Part shown: positions 7,362 through 14,080 of the stretch, piece by piece
Layout of the letters: each line of letters begins with the position of its first letter
Numbering within the stretch: the first letter of the stretch is position 1
Assembly: GCA_028284845.1 (NCBI GenBank)
Contig: JANQQY010000649.1
Location: forward strand, 1-14,397
Direction of reading: 5' to 3'
Source: Spirochaetales bacterium
GTDB taxonomy: Bacteria > Spirochaetota > Spirochaetia > DSM-27196 > SLST01
Length of the DNA: 14,397 bases
Notes under the pieces: model-generated
Seen by the model: only the letters and a program-made list of their open reading frames with translations
Told to the model about the DNA's origin: nothing
Databases searched by the model: none
Translations under genes and position numbers: made by a program

Positions 7362-8013
7362 GAACATGCTCTGGTACGCCACATACGGCTCCAGCGTGAA
7401 TCGAAATCGATTCATGGAGTACATCACCGGCGGGACATCTGCATTCAACGGCATGCAACTTCCCGGGTGTCGCAACAAGGGCGAGCCCATTCGCGATGTC
7501 GCAATAGCCATCGACCGCGAACTCTACTTCGCACGCAACTCTGATGCATGGGGTGGTGCCGTTGCGTTTGTACAACCAAACCCCTCCAAGAGTCAGACAC
7601 TGGGTCGGGCATATCTGATTACCGAAGAACAGTTCGTGGATATAGCAGCCCAGGAAAACGGACGCCGACCCGCCGATGCCGAGCTCGTGCTTCACTACGA
7701 CTACGCGGAGAAGAACGCGATCTCCTATCTCAATCGTTCAGATCCAAGCAGGCCTTCTGGCCAGGGAGGACTCTGGTACGGAAGAGTCCTTCGAATTGGC
7801 ACACGAGAAAGCTGGCCGATGTTCAGCCTCACGGCGGAGTGGGAGGGATATGCCGACCTCAACCCGCCCTCGCGCGGCTACCTCACCTGCATCGCTGACG
7901 GCATCAGACAGCTCGGCCGAATCTCGGAGAAGGCGCTCGTTGAGTACTTCTACGGCAAGGCCGGCGTCCGCGACCGTATCAGCAAGCCGGTGCTGCAACG
8001 ATGGTTACCTTGA
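7360..8013 (+). CDS. Gamma-glutamylcyclotransferase-fold (AIG2-like) protein; relatives often labelled 'histone deacetylase'
   Basis: 217 residues, cytoplasmic, no signal peptide. The N-terminus LWYATYGSSVNRNRF (YGS at 9-11) matches the YGSN phosphate/substrate loop of the cyclotransferase fold. It is followed by AWGGAVAFV near 64-71, GRAYLITEEQF near 82-92 and DIAAQENGR, where E99 is the best candidate for the catalytic glutamate. I remember actinobacterial proteins with the same order (WY-YGSN, GGVAF, ARAYLVT-QF-DIAAQE) that databases call 'histone deacetylase'; that label is probably wrong. The natural substrate is unknown. ATG 7360 (GAGGG four bases upstream) and ATG 7366 (ten bases) are both possible; relatives begin close to the second. 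The start overlaps that of the opposite-strand gene. Its TGA stop sits inside the -35 box of the tRNA promoter. Confidence 0.82.
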   Translation: MNMLWYATYGSSVNRNRFMEYITGGTSAFNGMQLPGCRNKGEPIRDVAIAIDRELYFARNSDAWGGAVAFVQPNPSKSQTLGRAYLITEEQFVDIAAQENGRRPADAELVLHYDYAEKNAISYLNRSDPSRPSGQGGLWYGRVLRIGTRESWPMFSLTAEWEGYADLNPPSRGYLTCIADGIRQLGRISEKALVEYFYGKAGVRDRISKPVLQRWLP

Positions 8014-8038
8014 CATCAGAAATGCCCTTTCCTATTAT
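8010..8038 (+). promoter_or_regulatory. Sigma70-type promoter for tRNA-Ala and the following gene
   Basis: -35 TTGACA at 8010-8015, 17-base spacer, -10 TATTAT at 8033-8038 (11 of 12 consensus positions). The expected start of transcription is near 8045, a few bases before the tRNA 5' end. The -35 box contains the TGA stop codon (8011-8013) of the upstream gene. A GC-rich stretch follows the -10 box (CGCGAG, 8040-8045), which could act as a stringent-type discriminator; that is inference. Confidence 0.85.
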
Positions 8039-8051
8039 TCGCGAGTTGAGC

Positions 8052-8125
8052 GGGGGTGTAGCTCAGTTGGCTAGAGTACCTGAATGGCATTCAGGGGGTC
8101 ACGGGTTCGAATCCCGTCACCTCCA
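8052..8125 (+). tRNA. tRNA-Ala, anticodon GGC
   Basis: Complete 74-base cloverleaf. The acceptor stem GGGGGTG (8052-8058) pairs with CACCTCC (8118-8124), including the G3-U70 wobble pair that identifies alanine tRNAs. D stem GCTC/GAGT. Anticodon stem CCTGA/TCAGG with loop ATGGCAT and anticodon GGC at 8086-8088, reading GCC and GCU. Five-base variable loop. T stem ACGGG/CCCGT with loop TTCGAAT. Discriminator A73 at 8125. The 3' CCA is not encoded (AAT follows), so it needs a nucleotidyltransferase. It is preceded by a near-consensus promoter and followed after 16 bases by a coding region. Confidence 0.97.
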
Positions 8126-8141
8126 ATCGCTCATTAGATAG

Positions 8142-9803
8142 ATGTCGAGTGGTTCAAGCGCGAACAGCGACAACCTCTTCACCGGTGACATGGATCCCGA
8201 TGTAGCCGCGCTCCTTGGCGATTCAGACGGCGAGCCGGTCTCAGATGACATTCCAGATTTTGGTGATCTCTTCGAAGAGGCCCCGGATGAAGAACCCGGA
8301 GACGAAGACTCCGGTGATATCGACATGTCGGTGCGTACCTTCACGCGCGTCGAGAAACTCGAGGAAGAGTCAAAGCCGCTCTTCTCGGATAAGAAGTACT
8401 ACCAGACAGCACTGACCGGGGAAGGCGAATCGGCGAAGCGAGTCCATGCGATCCTGGGGCAATTCTTGAACGCCTCTGATCCGCAGGACCGGTCGATGCA
8501 CCGGGGACGACTGATACCGGCCTATTGGGAACTCTTCCGCTCCATTGGGACCAAAATCTCAAGCCGTCTCCCGCAGCCCAAAGTCCTCGCTCTTCGGTTC
8601 GGCCTGCTTCTCCCAACCATGGTGTCCGCTGAGCAGCGGACGATGCTTGGGAAGATCATATTGGAGAATGGCACGGGCGAGCCCATCTACTACGTCGACG
8701 AGTGGCTGAAGGATGTTGCACTCGGCCGGATCAACGCCTCAGCGACCGACGAGACCAAGCCGAGCCAACGCAAGAGTGGCGAGAAGCTGGGAGCACAACT
8801 CGAAAAGACGAGGGGCCGATACGTCGCTCAGCTCAGCGTGGTACGAAACGCGGTTCAGGAGATGGCGACGCTCGAGGATCAGCTCAAGCAGAAAGCATCC
8901 GTCATCTCCGATCACGATACGATGGCGCAGTTCGAGAACCTGCTTGCTCCCTACAACGAGATGCAGCGATCTGCGATCGGAGAGATCACAAACGTCATGC
9001 GTCGGCTCGCGATCCTCAACAAGGAGCTCTCACGACACTATCGCGAGCTGGAGAGCCTGAGCGAGCACGTTGACAGCCTGAAAGAGAAGGAAGAAGAAGC
9101 CGGCGACATCGAAGTCGACTCCAAGGCGATTTCGGAGGAGGCCAACACGATTCGTCAGATGGCGAAGCTTTGTGTTGGGCGCCAGGGAAATCACTTCCCG
9201 CTCCTGATGAAGCAGTATTTCAGACCGGCACTCTTTGAGATCGGAACCCGGGAGAACGTTCTCAATCTACTCGCAGACGTGGAGTACCTCGATCCAGGGA
9301 TCTTCCTACGAACCTTTAAAATGCAGACTAATAGGATCGTCCCGAACGTAGTGCTGGTGCCGTGCTTTGGCGACCAGGGAATCTGCTGGGAGCCGTTCGA
9401 ACGCTACAATCGAGCGAGCAGCCGCGGTCGTCTTGCGATTCCCATCTACCCGAAAGATCTGCGAACTGCGGTTGTTGCCGCCGCGGGTGATCTGCGATGG
9501 CAGATCGCAAAAGAGAAAGCCCAGCACTATTGGATGGAAGAGGGCCTTACCGGCCGCTACTACCAGTGGTTCGAGGGCAAGAAGATGCGCGGCGATGTGA
9601 AGGACGCCTTTATCCAGGACTACATTCTTTGGATCACCAAAGAGAGTGACGGGACGCAGAAGTTGGATAAGGAAGTCAGAGGCGTCTTCTGGCGGAATAT
9701 GCCGTTCCCTCAGGAAGTGAAGGACAAACTCAAGAATCGGGGATTTGTGTACTCAGAACTCTACAAAAAAGACCAAAACCGCGCGATGTCTGACGGCTAC
9801 TAG
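8142..9803 (+). CDS. Unknown protein, 553 residues: acidic disordered N-terminus, coiled coil, C-terminal globular domain
   Basis: Not assignable to a named family; I associate this type with spirochaetal conserved hypotheticals, from memory only. Residues 1-62 are rich in Asp, Glu, Ser and Gly with almost no basic residues, so probably disordered. Residues about 65-200 look helical ('AKRVHAILGQFL', 'PAYWELFRSIGTKI'). About 207-330 is strongly heptad-like (KLGAQLEKTRGRYVAQL through ELSRHYRELESLSEHVDSLKEKEEE). About 335-553 is globular with aromatic-rich segments (VVLVPCFGDQGICWEPF, YWMEEGLTGRYYQWFEGKK). No signal peptide or membrane helix. The ATG at 8142 has no Shine-Dalgarno site; ATG 8190 is an alternative with none either. 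With tRNA-Ala ending only 16 bases upstream and no terminator between, it is probably made from the tRNA transcript. Function unknown; a structural or scaffolding role is only a guess. Confidence 0.85.
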   Translation: MSSGSSANSDNLFTGDMDPDVAALLGDSDGEPVSDDIPDFGDLFEEAPDEEPGDEDSGDIDMSVRTFTRVEKLEEESKPLFSDKKYYQTALTGEGESAKRVHAILGQFLNASDPQDRSMHRGRLIPAYWELFRSIGTKISSRLPQPKVLALRFGLLLPTMVSAEQRTMLGKIILENGTGEPIYYVDEWLKDVALGRINASATDETKPSQRKSGEKLGAQLEKTRGRYVAQLSVVRNAVQEMATLEDQLKQKASVISDHDTMAQFENLLAPYNEMQRSAIGEITNVMRRLAILNKELSRHYRELESLSEHVDSLKEKEEEAGDIEVDSKAISEEANTIRQMAKLCVGRQGNHFPLLMKQYFRPALFEIGTRENVLNLLADVEYLDPGIFLRTFKMQTNRIVPNVVLVPCFGDQGICWEPFERYNRASSRGRLAIPIYPKDLRTAVVAAAGDLRWQIAKEKAQHYWMEEGLTGRYYQWFEGKKMRGDVKDAFIQDYILWITKESDGTQKLDKEVRGVFWRNMPFPQEVKDKLKNRGFVYSELYKKDQNRAMSDGY

Positions 9804-9812
9804 GCCTACTCA

Positions 9813-9839
9813 GGTTGTGACGAGTCAGACGCCGCAACC
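9813..9839. terminator. Weak hairpin between convergent genes, possible terminator
   Basis: GGTTGTG (9813-9819) pairs with CGCAACC (9833-9839) over seven pairs including one G-U, with a 13-base loop. It lies in the 58-base gap between the stop codons of the 553-residue gene and the lspA operon. The following TCAGTTTATT is only mildly T-rich, and the opposite strand has no T tract, so intrinsic termination is doubtful. Confidence 0.25.
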
Positions 9840-9861
9840 GGTCAGTTTATTCGGTTCCTGG

Positions 9862-10155
9862 CTATTTCTCGTCGGAAGACTTTCCCTTCCTGCCTCTGAA
9901 GATGGGATCAAAGTGATCCTCAAGGTTCCACTTGTTTGAGATCCATTTGATCATGCGGTGATAGAGGAAGTAGGTAAGACCGATCGATCCAAGAAAGAGG
10001 ACGATTCCGATCACCTGGCCCAACTGCGTCTGAAACCCTCCTGGCACGAGCCAAGCATAGAGAAGCATCAGCCCAAGGAAGATGACGACCATCAGAACCA
10101 CGTTCAGGACCGTGGCACCAAGCATAAAGAGAATCGTGTTAGCCTTCTTGTTCAC
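9862..10155 (-). CDS. Small two-helix inner-membrane protein coupled to lspA
   Basis: 97 residues starting at GTG (VNKKANTILFMLGA). Two hydrophobic segments, about residues 8-31 (ILFMLGATVLNVVLMVVIFL) and 45-65 (GQVIGIVLFLGSIGLTYFLY), are separated by a short WLVPGGFQTQ linker. A charged tail ends in DPIFRGRKGKSSDEK. I recall similar small proteins beside signal peptidase II in treponemes, annotated 'leader peptide processing enzyme'; no catalytic motif is visible here, so that label is not evidence of activity. The frame is open to ATG 10182, but the strong GGGAGGG six bases before the GTG decides the start. It overlaps the end of lspA by 17 bases and is the last gene of the operon. It may assist LspA or the lipoprotein pathway (inference from position). 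Confidence 0.8.
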   Translation of the reverse strand: MNKKANTILFMLGATVLNVVLMVVIFLGLMLLYAWLVPGGFQTQLGQVIGIVLFLGSIGLTYFLYHRMIKWISNKWNLEDHFDPIFRGRKGKSSDEK

Positions 10156-10696
10156 CTTCAGCCCTCCCATTGTCGCCCTCAAAGAGAACGGCGACCATCA
10201 ACATAATGCCACACACCACCACACTTGCATCCGCGATGTTAAAGGTGGGCCAGCGCTCCAGGCCAAAGAGTCCGTAGAAGCGGAAGTCGAAGAAATCGAC
10301 AACCCCCTCCGGGCGGAGAATCCGATCGGTTAGGTTACCGGCACCGCCACCGACAATGCCTGCAATCGCCCACCTTTGAAAGCTGGTAAACTCATCCGTG
10401 CGGAAGTAGTAGACAACGAGAACGACGACAACCGTCGCTGGAATCGCAATAAAGAGGATGCGCCGCAGGACCGGAGAGAAGTTCCGGCCAATGCTGAAGG
10501 CAATTCCAAGGTTGCGAACGTGGATGATTCGGAAGAAGTCCCCAATGACGTTGATGATTGGCCCGCCGGTCTCGAGCCGCGGGACTGTCGCCACAACCAC
10601 CGCCTTGGTGATCTGGTCGGTAATGAGAATCACGGCGGTCAGGATGAACGGAATGAGGAGCGATCTGAGGTCGTTTTGGGTTGTGGAGTCTGACAT
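10139..10696 (-). CDS. lspA: Signal peptidase II (lipoprotein signal peptidase)
   Basis: Inner-membrane aspartyl protease that cleaves prolipoprotein signal peptides before the diacylglyceryl-cysteine; 185 residues from ATG 10696. Four hydrophobic spans are visible: 'LIPFILTAVILI', 'ILFIAIPATVVVVLVVYYF', 'WAIAGIVGGGAGN' and 'VVVCGIMLMVAVLF'. The family motifs are complete: TDQITK after the first span, GGGAGNLTDR (N121, R125), GVVDFFDF (catalytic D134) and FNIADAS (catalytic D156). The frame is open to ATG 10723, but that start has no ribosome site and would overlap the upstream gene. ATG 10696 begins seven bases after the upstream stop, with only a weak GAG. Middle gene of the NIF3-like/lspA/small membrane protein operon. 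An active lipoprotein pathway fits a diderm such as a spirochaete. Confidence 0.95.
   Translation of the reverse strand: MSDSTTQNDLRSLLIPFILTAVILITDQITKAVVVATVPRLETGGPIINVIGDFFRIIHVRNLGIAFSIGRNFSPVLRRILFIAIPATVVVVLVVYYFRTDEFTSFQRWAIAGIVGGGAGNLTDRILRPEGVVDFFDFRFYGLFGLERWPTFNIADASVVVCGIMLMVAVLFEGDNGRAEGEQEG
10162..10168 (-). promoter_or_regulatory. Ribosome binding site GGGAGGG selecting the GTG start at 10155
   Basis: Strong Shine-Dalgarno sequence six bases before GTG 10155, located inside the final codons of lspA. The longer ATG start at 10182 would lie upstream of it and has no comparable site. Confidence 0.7.
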
Positions 10697-10703
10697 GTGG
10701 ATC

Positions 10704-11465
10704 TCACAGACCGGTCGGAACATCGATAAAGGTCGTCGCCATCTCCAGCTTCTCGCTCAGATGATCCGCGACCGCACGCACGCCCCACGTCTCGGTCCTG
10801 TAGTGCCCACCGAACATAACATTGATCCCCGTCTCCAGACAATGATGATAGATCTCGTGGGAGGCGTCGCCCGTGATAAAGAGGTCGAGACCTTCGTCGA
10901 TGGCCTGCGTGACATCACGTGGTGCTCCGCCGGAGATGATGCCGACGGAGCGGTTTCCCTCCTTACCAAACGGGAGGACGCCCAATAGGTCACTGGTGCT
11001 CCCAAAAAGACGCAGGGCCACATCCTCGACGGTGGCAGGCTCTTGAAGGAGTCCCGTGGCCCCAACGATCTTGCCCTTGTACTCTCCAAACGGCCGGATC
11101 TCTCCAAGACCAAGGTGAAAAGCCATCTGGGCGTTGTTTCCAAGCTGCATGTCGGCGTCCAGTGGCAGATGCACTGCGTAGAGCGCCATGTCTGCGTCCA
11201 GGAGGTGCGAGAGGCGCCTGAAGTGGACTCCGGTGACTCGTTCGCCACGGCCCCAGAAGAGTCCGTGGTGCACGAAAAGGAGGTCGGCGTTCCAATCGGC
11301 TGCTCTCGCGATCGTCTCCGCCGCGGCATCGACGGCCACCGCGACCCGCGCGATCTCTTTGTCGGAGCACTCGACCTGCACTCCGTTCCAGGAGACGTCA
11401 CTCCTGTCGAAGTCGGAGATCAGGAGCAGGTCCCGCATGTAGGAGTCGAACTCGGCCAGTTTCAT
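10704..11465 (-). CDS. NIF3-like dinuclear-metal protein (DUF34; 'GTP cyclohydrolase I type 2' label)
   Basis: 253 residues from ATG 11465 (MKLAEFDSYMRDLL). The family's five metal ligands are all present: FVHHGLFWG (H66, H67), HLPLDADMQLGNN (D103) and GHYRTET (H221, E225), matching H63, H64, D101, H215 and E219 of E. coli YbgI. These proteins form hexameric toroids with two metals per subunit. The cellular role is unsettled, and the cyclohydrolase label rests on limited evidence. The frame extends upstream to 11519, but family members begin at the MKLAEFD-like sequence. First gene of the minus-strand operon, ending seven bases before lspA, and divergent from the Lon-family gene across a 109-base spacer. 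No convincing promoter is seen on this strand; TATTGT at about eight bases before the ATG is the best -10 candidate but lacks a -35. Confidence 0.9.
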   Translation of the reverse strand: MKLAEFDSYMRDLLLISDFDRSDVSWNGVQVECSDKEIARVAVAVDAAAETIARAADWNADLLFVHHGLFWGRGERVTGVHFRRLSHLLDADMALYAVHLPLDADMQLGNNAQMAFHLGLGEIRPFGEYKGKIVGATGLLQEPATVEDVALRLFGSTSDLLGVLPFGKEGNRSVGIISGGAPRDVTQAIDEGLDLFITGDASHEIYHHCLETGINVMFGGHYRTETWGVRAVADHLSEKLEMATTFIDVPTGL

Positions 11466-11562
11466 ACCGGGACAATACGTCCATTGACCTGCCCGGAAAA
11501 GGGCCCAGCAAGCGTTCAATGCCTAGCGATCGCCGGACTATGCCCAGGAGGGCGCACCTCGG

Positions 11563-11568
11563 TATACT
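11563..11568 (+). promoter_or_regulatory. Candidate -10 box (TATACT) for the Lon-family gene
   Basis: TATACT matches five of six consensus positions and ends only six bases before the ATG at 11575. A start of transcription at the usual distance would fall on or next to the ATG. No convincing -35 hexamer lies 16-18 bases upstream (region 11538-11546 reads TATGCC-like). It shares the 109-base divergent spacer with the NIF3-like gene. Confidence 0.35.
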
Positions 11569-11574
11569 TTTCTC

Positions 11575-14016
11575 ATGGCTCATCGCACCTCCCGGCCGGC
11601 AATCGCCGAACCGGACCGAGCCAGCGACCCGAAACATTCATCGAACCTGCTGACCCGCGAACAAGTGACTTTCGCGATCTCGGCGCAGGAGATGCGGGAG
11701 CTGGACAACGGTTCCGAGAGTTTTGACATCATCGGCCAGCCGCGGGCGCTCAAAGCGCTGCGTCTGGCGATCGACATAGAGGGCAAGGGCTACAACATCT
11801 TTGCCACCGGGCTCTCTGGAACCGGCAAGAGAACGGCGATCATGAAGATCCTCAAGGACTTTCATCCCCGCCGGTCGAGACTGCGCGACATCGTCTACGT
11901 CCACAATTTCACCCGTCCCGATCACCCTCGGCCGCTCTACTTCAAACCGGGTGAGGCCAGGGAGTTCAGGAAGGCAATGGTGGATCTGGTCGATCGAGTT
12001 CGGCAGATTGTGGACGCCCTCCTCGTTGACCAAGGCTACAAGGAGAAGCGGGACGAGCTCGTCATGCAGGCCGAAGGTCGCGAGACCCAGACTGTGAGCG
12101 AATTTGAGCAACGTCTCAACAAGGAAGGGTTTGAGATCGTGCAGGTCGCCGAAGAAGACGACCAGCGCGCGGACATTGCACCAATCATCGCAGGAGAGAG
12201 CGCCACATTCGACGATCTCCAGCGACGCGTCACGAAAGGCGAACTGGACGAGCAGAGCTGGAACGATATTCGCGAGAAGTACTACGCCTTTATGGACGAG
12301 ATGAAGGAGATCTTCCAGAGGCTGCGAGACGATCGTATGAACGTTGAAGAGAGCCTTCGTGCGCTCCAGATAGAACTCGTTCGCCCGGAGCTCGAGGCGG
12401 AGCTCGCGCGCTTGCGACTCGACTTCCCTGACGCGCGGGTCCATGCCTACCTCGACGACCTGCTTGAGGATGCGATGCAGAACCTCCAGTGGTTCCGCAC
12501 CCCTGAGGATGGAGATGACTCGGACCCGGCGCCGCTCTGGCGATTCGGGGTGAACATCCTGGTTGACCATACCGACTCGAAGGCCGTCCCCGTGATCTTC
12601 GAGCGCCACCCCGACTACCAGAAGCTCTTTGGTTCGCAGGAATCGATCGGGGATCCCATGGGCGAACGCACAAGCACTTTTATGCAACTACGCGCCGGAT
12701 CGCTCCTTCAAGCATCCGGCGGTTTCCTCATCCTGCGGGCGGAGGACATTCTCAGCGAGGAGGACTCGTGGAACGCCCTCAAGCGAGTTCTTCAGGATCT
12801 CACTACGGAGATCAGGCCTCTGCCCAATCCCATGAACCCCTTGCCCTCACTCAAACCGGAGCCGGTGGACGTCTCCGTGAAGGTGATCATCATGGGCAAC
12901 GAGTACATCTACGACTACCTCTACGCCGTGGACGAGGAGTTCCAGAAACTCTTCAAGGTGCCGGCGGAGTTTGACTCTGTGATGCTCCGAACTGAAGAGA
13001 ACATGCGTCAGTACATGGGCTTCATGCGGATGATTTGTCGCGATGAGGGCCTCCGTCGTATTGACCACGACGGAATGGCGGCTGTCGCTGAGTACGGTGT
13101 CTGGCTCAGCGAGTTTCGGGATCGGCTTTCGACTCAGTTCTCCAAGATCGCGGATGTCATTCGGGAAGCAGACTACTGGGCGGCGCGCGAGCACCGAGAG
13201 ACGATCTCACGAGAGGATGTCGAACGGGCGCTTCGCGAACGGAAGTTCCTCTACGACCTGCCGGAGGAGAAGATCGACGAACAGATCCTATCCGGTGAGA
13301 TGATCATGGCGGTCACCGGTACTGCGGTGGGACGAATCAACGGCCTCGCCGTTCTCGACCGCGGCTACTACAGCTTTGGTCGCCCCATGCTGATAACGGC
13401 GCGGGTTGCGCCCGGAGACGATGGGATCATCAACATCGAGCGCGAGTCGGGTCTCTCCGGAGAGATCCACGACAAGGGCGTCTACATCCTCCAGGGTTTC
13501 CTTCAGTCGACGTTCGCGAACGATTTCCCACTCAACATCAATGCGAGCGTGGCATTTGAGCAGAGCTATGTTGAAGTGGATGGCGACAGCGCTTCCTCAA
13601 CAGAGATCTACGTCATACTCTCCGCGATCGCACAGATCCCGCTTCGCCAGGATATTGCGGTGACCGGCTCGGTGAACCAGATGGGAGAGATCCAGCCGGT
13701 TGGCGGCATCAGCGAGAAGGTCGAGGGCTTCTACGAGGTCTGCAAGAAGATGGGGATCACAGGGACGCAGGGAGTGATCATCCCTCTGCAGAACATCCCA
13801 AACCTCATTCTCACCCCGGAGGTTCAACTGGCCGTCACCTCCGGCCAGTTCCATATCTACGCCATTTCAACGATCGATGAGGGGCTCGAGATTCTGACAG
13901 GCCTACGGTCTGGGGCAAAGGACGAGTCGGGTCACTACGAGGAACGTTCGGTGAACGCCTTGGTCGAGTCACGCCTGCGAGCGATGGCGACCGTGGTGAA
14001 GGAATTCAACGGATGA
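11575..14016 (+). CDS. Lon-family ATP-dependent serine protease (LonB-like, COG1067 type)
   Basis: 813 residues, cytoplasmic; degrades or remodels proteins using ATP. Order: short lead; LTREQVTFAISAQEM near 26-40; Walker A GLSGTGKRT at 79-87 (K85); a helical insertion of about 300 residues with coiled-coil character, typical of this subfamily; PVIFERHPDYQKLFG; a Walker B-like run GGFLILRAED at 382-391; an AAA lid with VIREADYWA; and the C-terminal Lon protease domain. The catalytic dyad is intact: S672 in DGDSAS and K715 in PVGGISEK, 43 residues apart as in E. coli Lon (S679/K722). No N-terminal LAN substrate domain and no membrane insertion, so neither classical LonA nor archaeal LonB. ATG 11575 has no Shine-Dalgarno site but is the only early ATG that keeps the conserved N-terminus. 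Convergent with no gene; the next gene has its own promoter. Confidence 0.93.
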   Translation: MAHRTSRPAIAEPDRASDPKHSSNLLTREQVTFAISAQEMRELDNGSESFDIIGQPRALKALRLAIDIEGKGYNIFATGLSGTGKRTAIMKILKDFHPRRSRLRDIVYVHNFTRPDHPRPLYFKPGEAREFRKAMVDLVDRVRQIVDALLVDQGYKEKRDELVMQAEGRETQTVSEFEQRLNKEGFEIVQVAEEDDQRADIAPIIAGESATFDDLQRRVTKGELDEQSWNDIREKYYAFMDEMKEIFQRLRDDRMNVEESLRALQIELVRPELEAELARLRLDFPDARVHAYLDDLLEDAMQNLQWFRTPEDGDDSDPAPLWRFGVNILVDHTDSKAVPVIFERHPDYQKLFGSQESIGDPMGERTSTFMQLRAGSLLQASGGFLILRAEDILSEEDSWNALKRVLQDLTTEIRPLPNPMNPLPSLKPEPVDVSVKVIIMGNEYIYDYLYAVDEEFQKLFKVPAEFDSVMLRTEENMRQYMGFMRMICRDEGLRRIDHDGMAAVAEYGVWLSEFRDRLSTQFSKIADVIREADYWAAREHRETISREDVERALRERKFLYDLPEEKIDEQILSGEMIMAVTGTAVGRINGLAVLDRGYYSFGRPMLITARVAPGDDGIINIERESGLSGEIHDKGVYILQGFLQSTFANDFPLNINASVAFEQSYVEVDGDSASSTEIYVILSAIAQIPLRQDIAVTGSVNQMGEIQPVGGISEKVEGFYEVCKKMGITGTQGVIIPLQNIPNLILTPEVQLAVTSGQFHIYAISTIDEGLEILTGLRSGAKDESGHYEERSVNALVESRLRAMATVVKEFNG

Positions 14017-14029
14017 AAATCTGGTTTGG

Positions 14030-14057
14030 TTGACAGCGGCGAACGCGAAACTATACT
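14030..14057 (+). promoter_or_regulatory. Strong sigma70-type promoter for the N-box protein gene
   Basis: -35 TTGACA at 14030-14035, 16-base spacer, -10 TATACT at 14052-14057. Transcription should begin near 14064, giving a short leader with AGGAG at 14071-14075 before ATG 14081. It begins 13 bases after the Lon-family stop codon, so the downstream gene is at least partly independent of the protease gene. Confidence 0.82.
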
Positions 14058-14080
14058 AGGGTTCACTCAAAGGAGTCGGG

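Noticed and set aside
7362..7511. N-terminal extension of the minus-strand hypothetical frame up to ATG 7511
   Set aside because: It is antisense to the conserved N-terminal motifs of the cyclotransferase-like gene, and its in-frame Met codons lack ribosome sites; the likely start is 7361 or 7367.
7360..8013. 'Histone deacetylase' as the function of the plus-strand 217-residue protein
   Set aside because: No deacetylase metal site is present; the motifs fit a cyclotransferase fold instead.
10139..10723. Longer lspA start at ATG 10723
   Set aside because: It would overlap the NIF3-like gene, adds nine non-family residues and has no ribosome site; ATG 10696 fits better.
11466..11519. Upstream extension of the NIF3-like frame to ATG 11519
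   Set aside because: Adds 18 residues not seen in the family, whose members begin at a sequence like MKLAEFD.
11638..12687. 349-codon open frame antisense to the Lon-family gene
   Set aside because: It mirrors the Lon-family coding frame, shows no recognisable motifs, and is explained by codon bias in GC-rich DNA.
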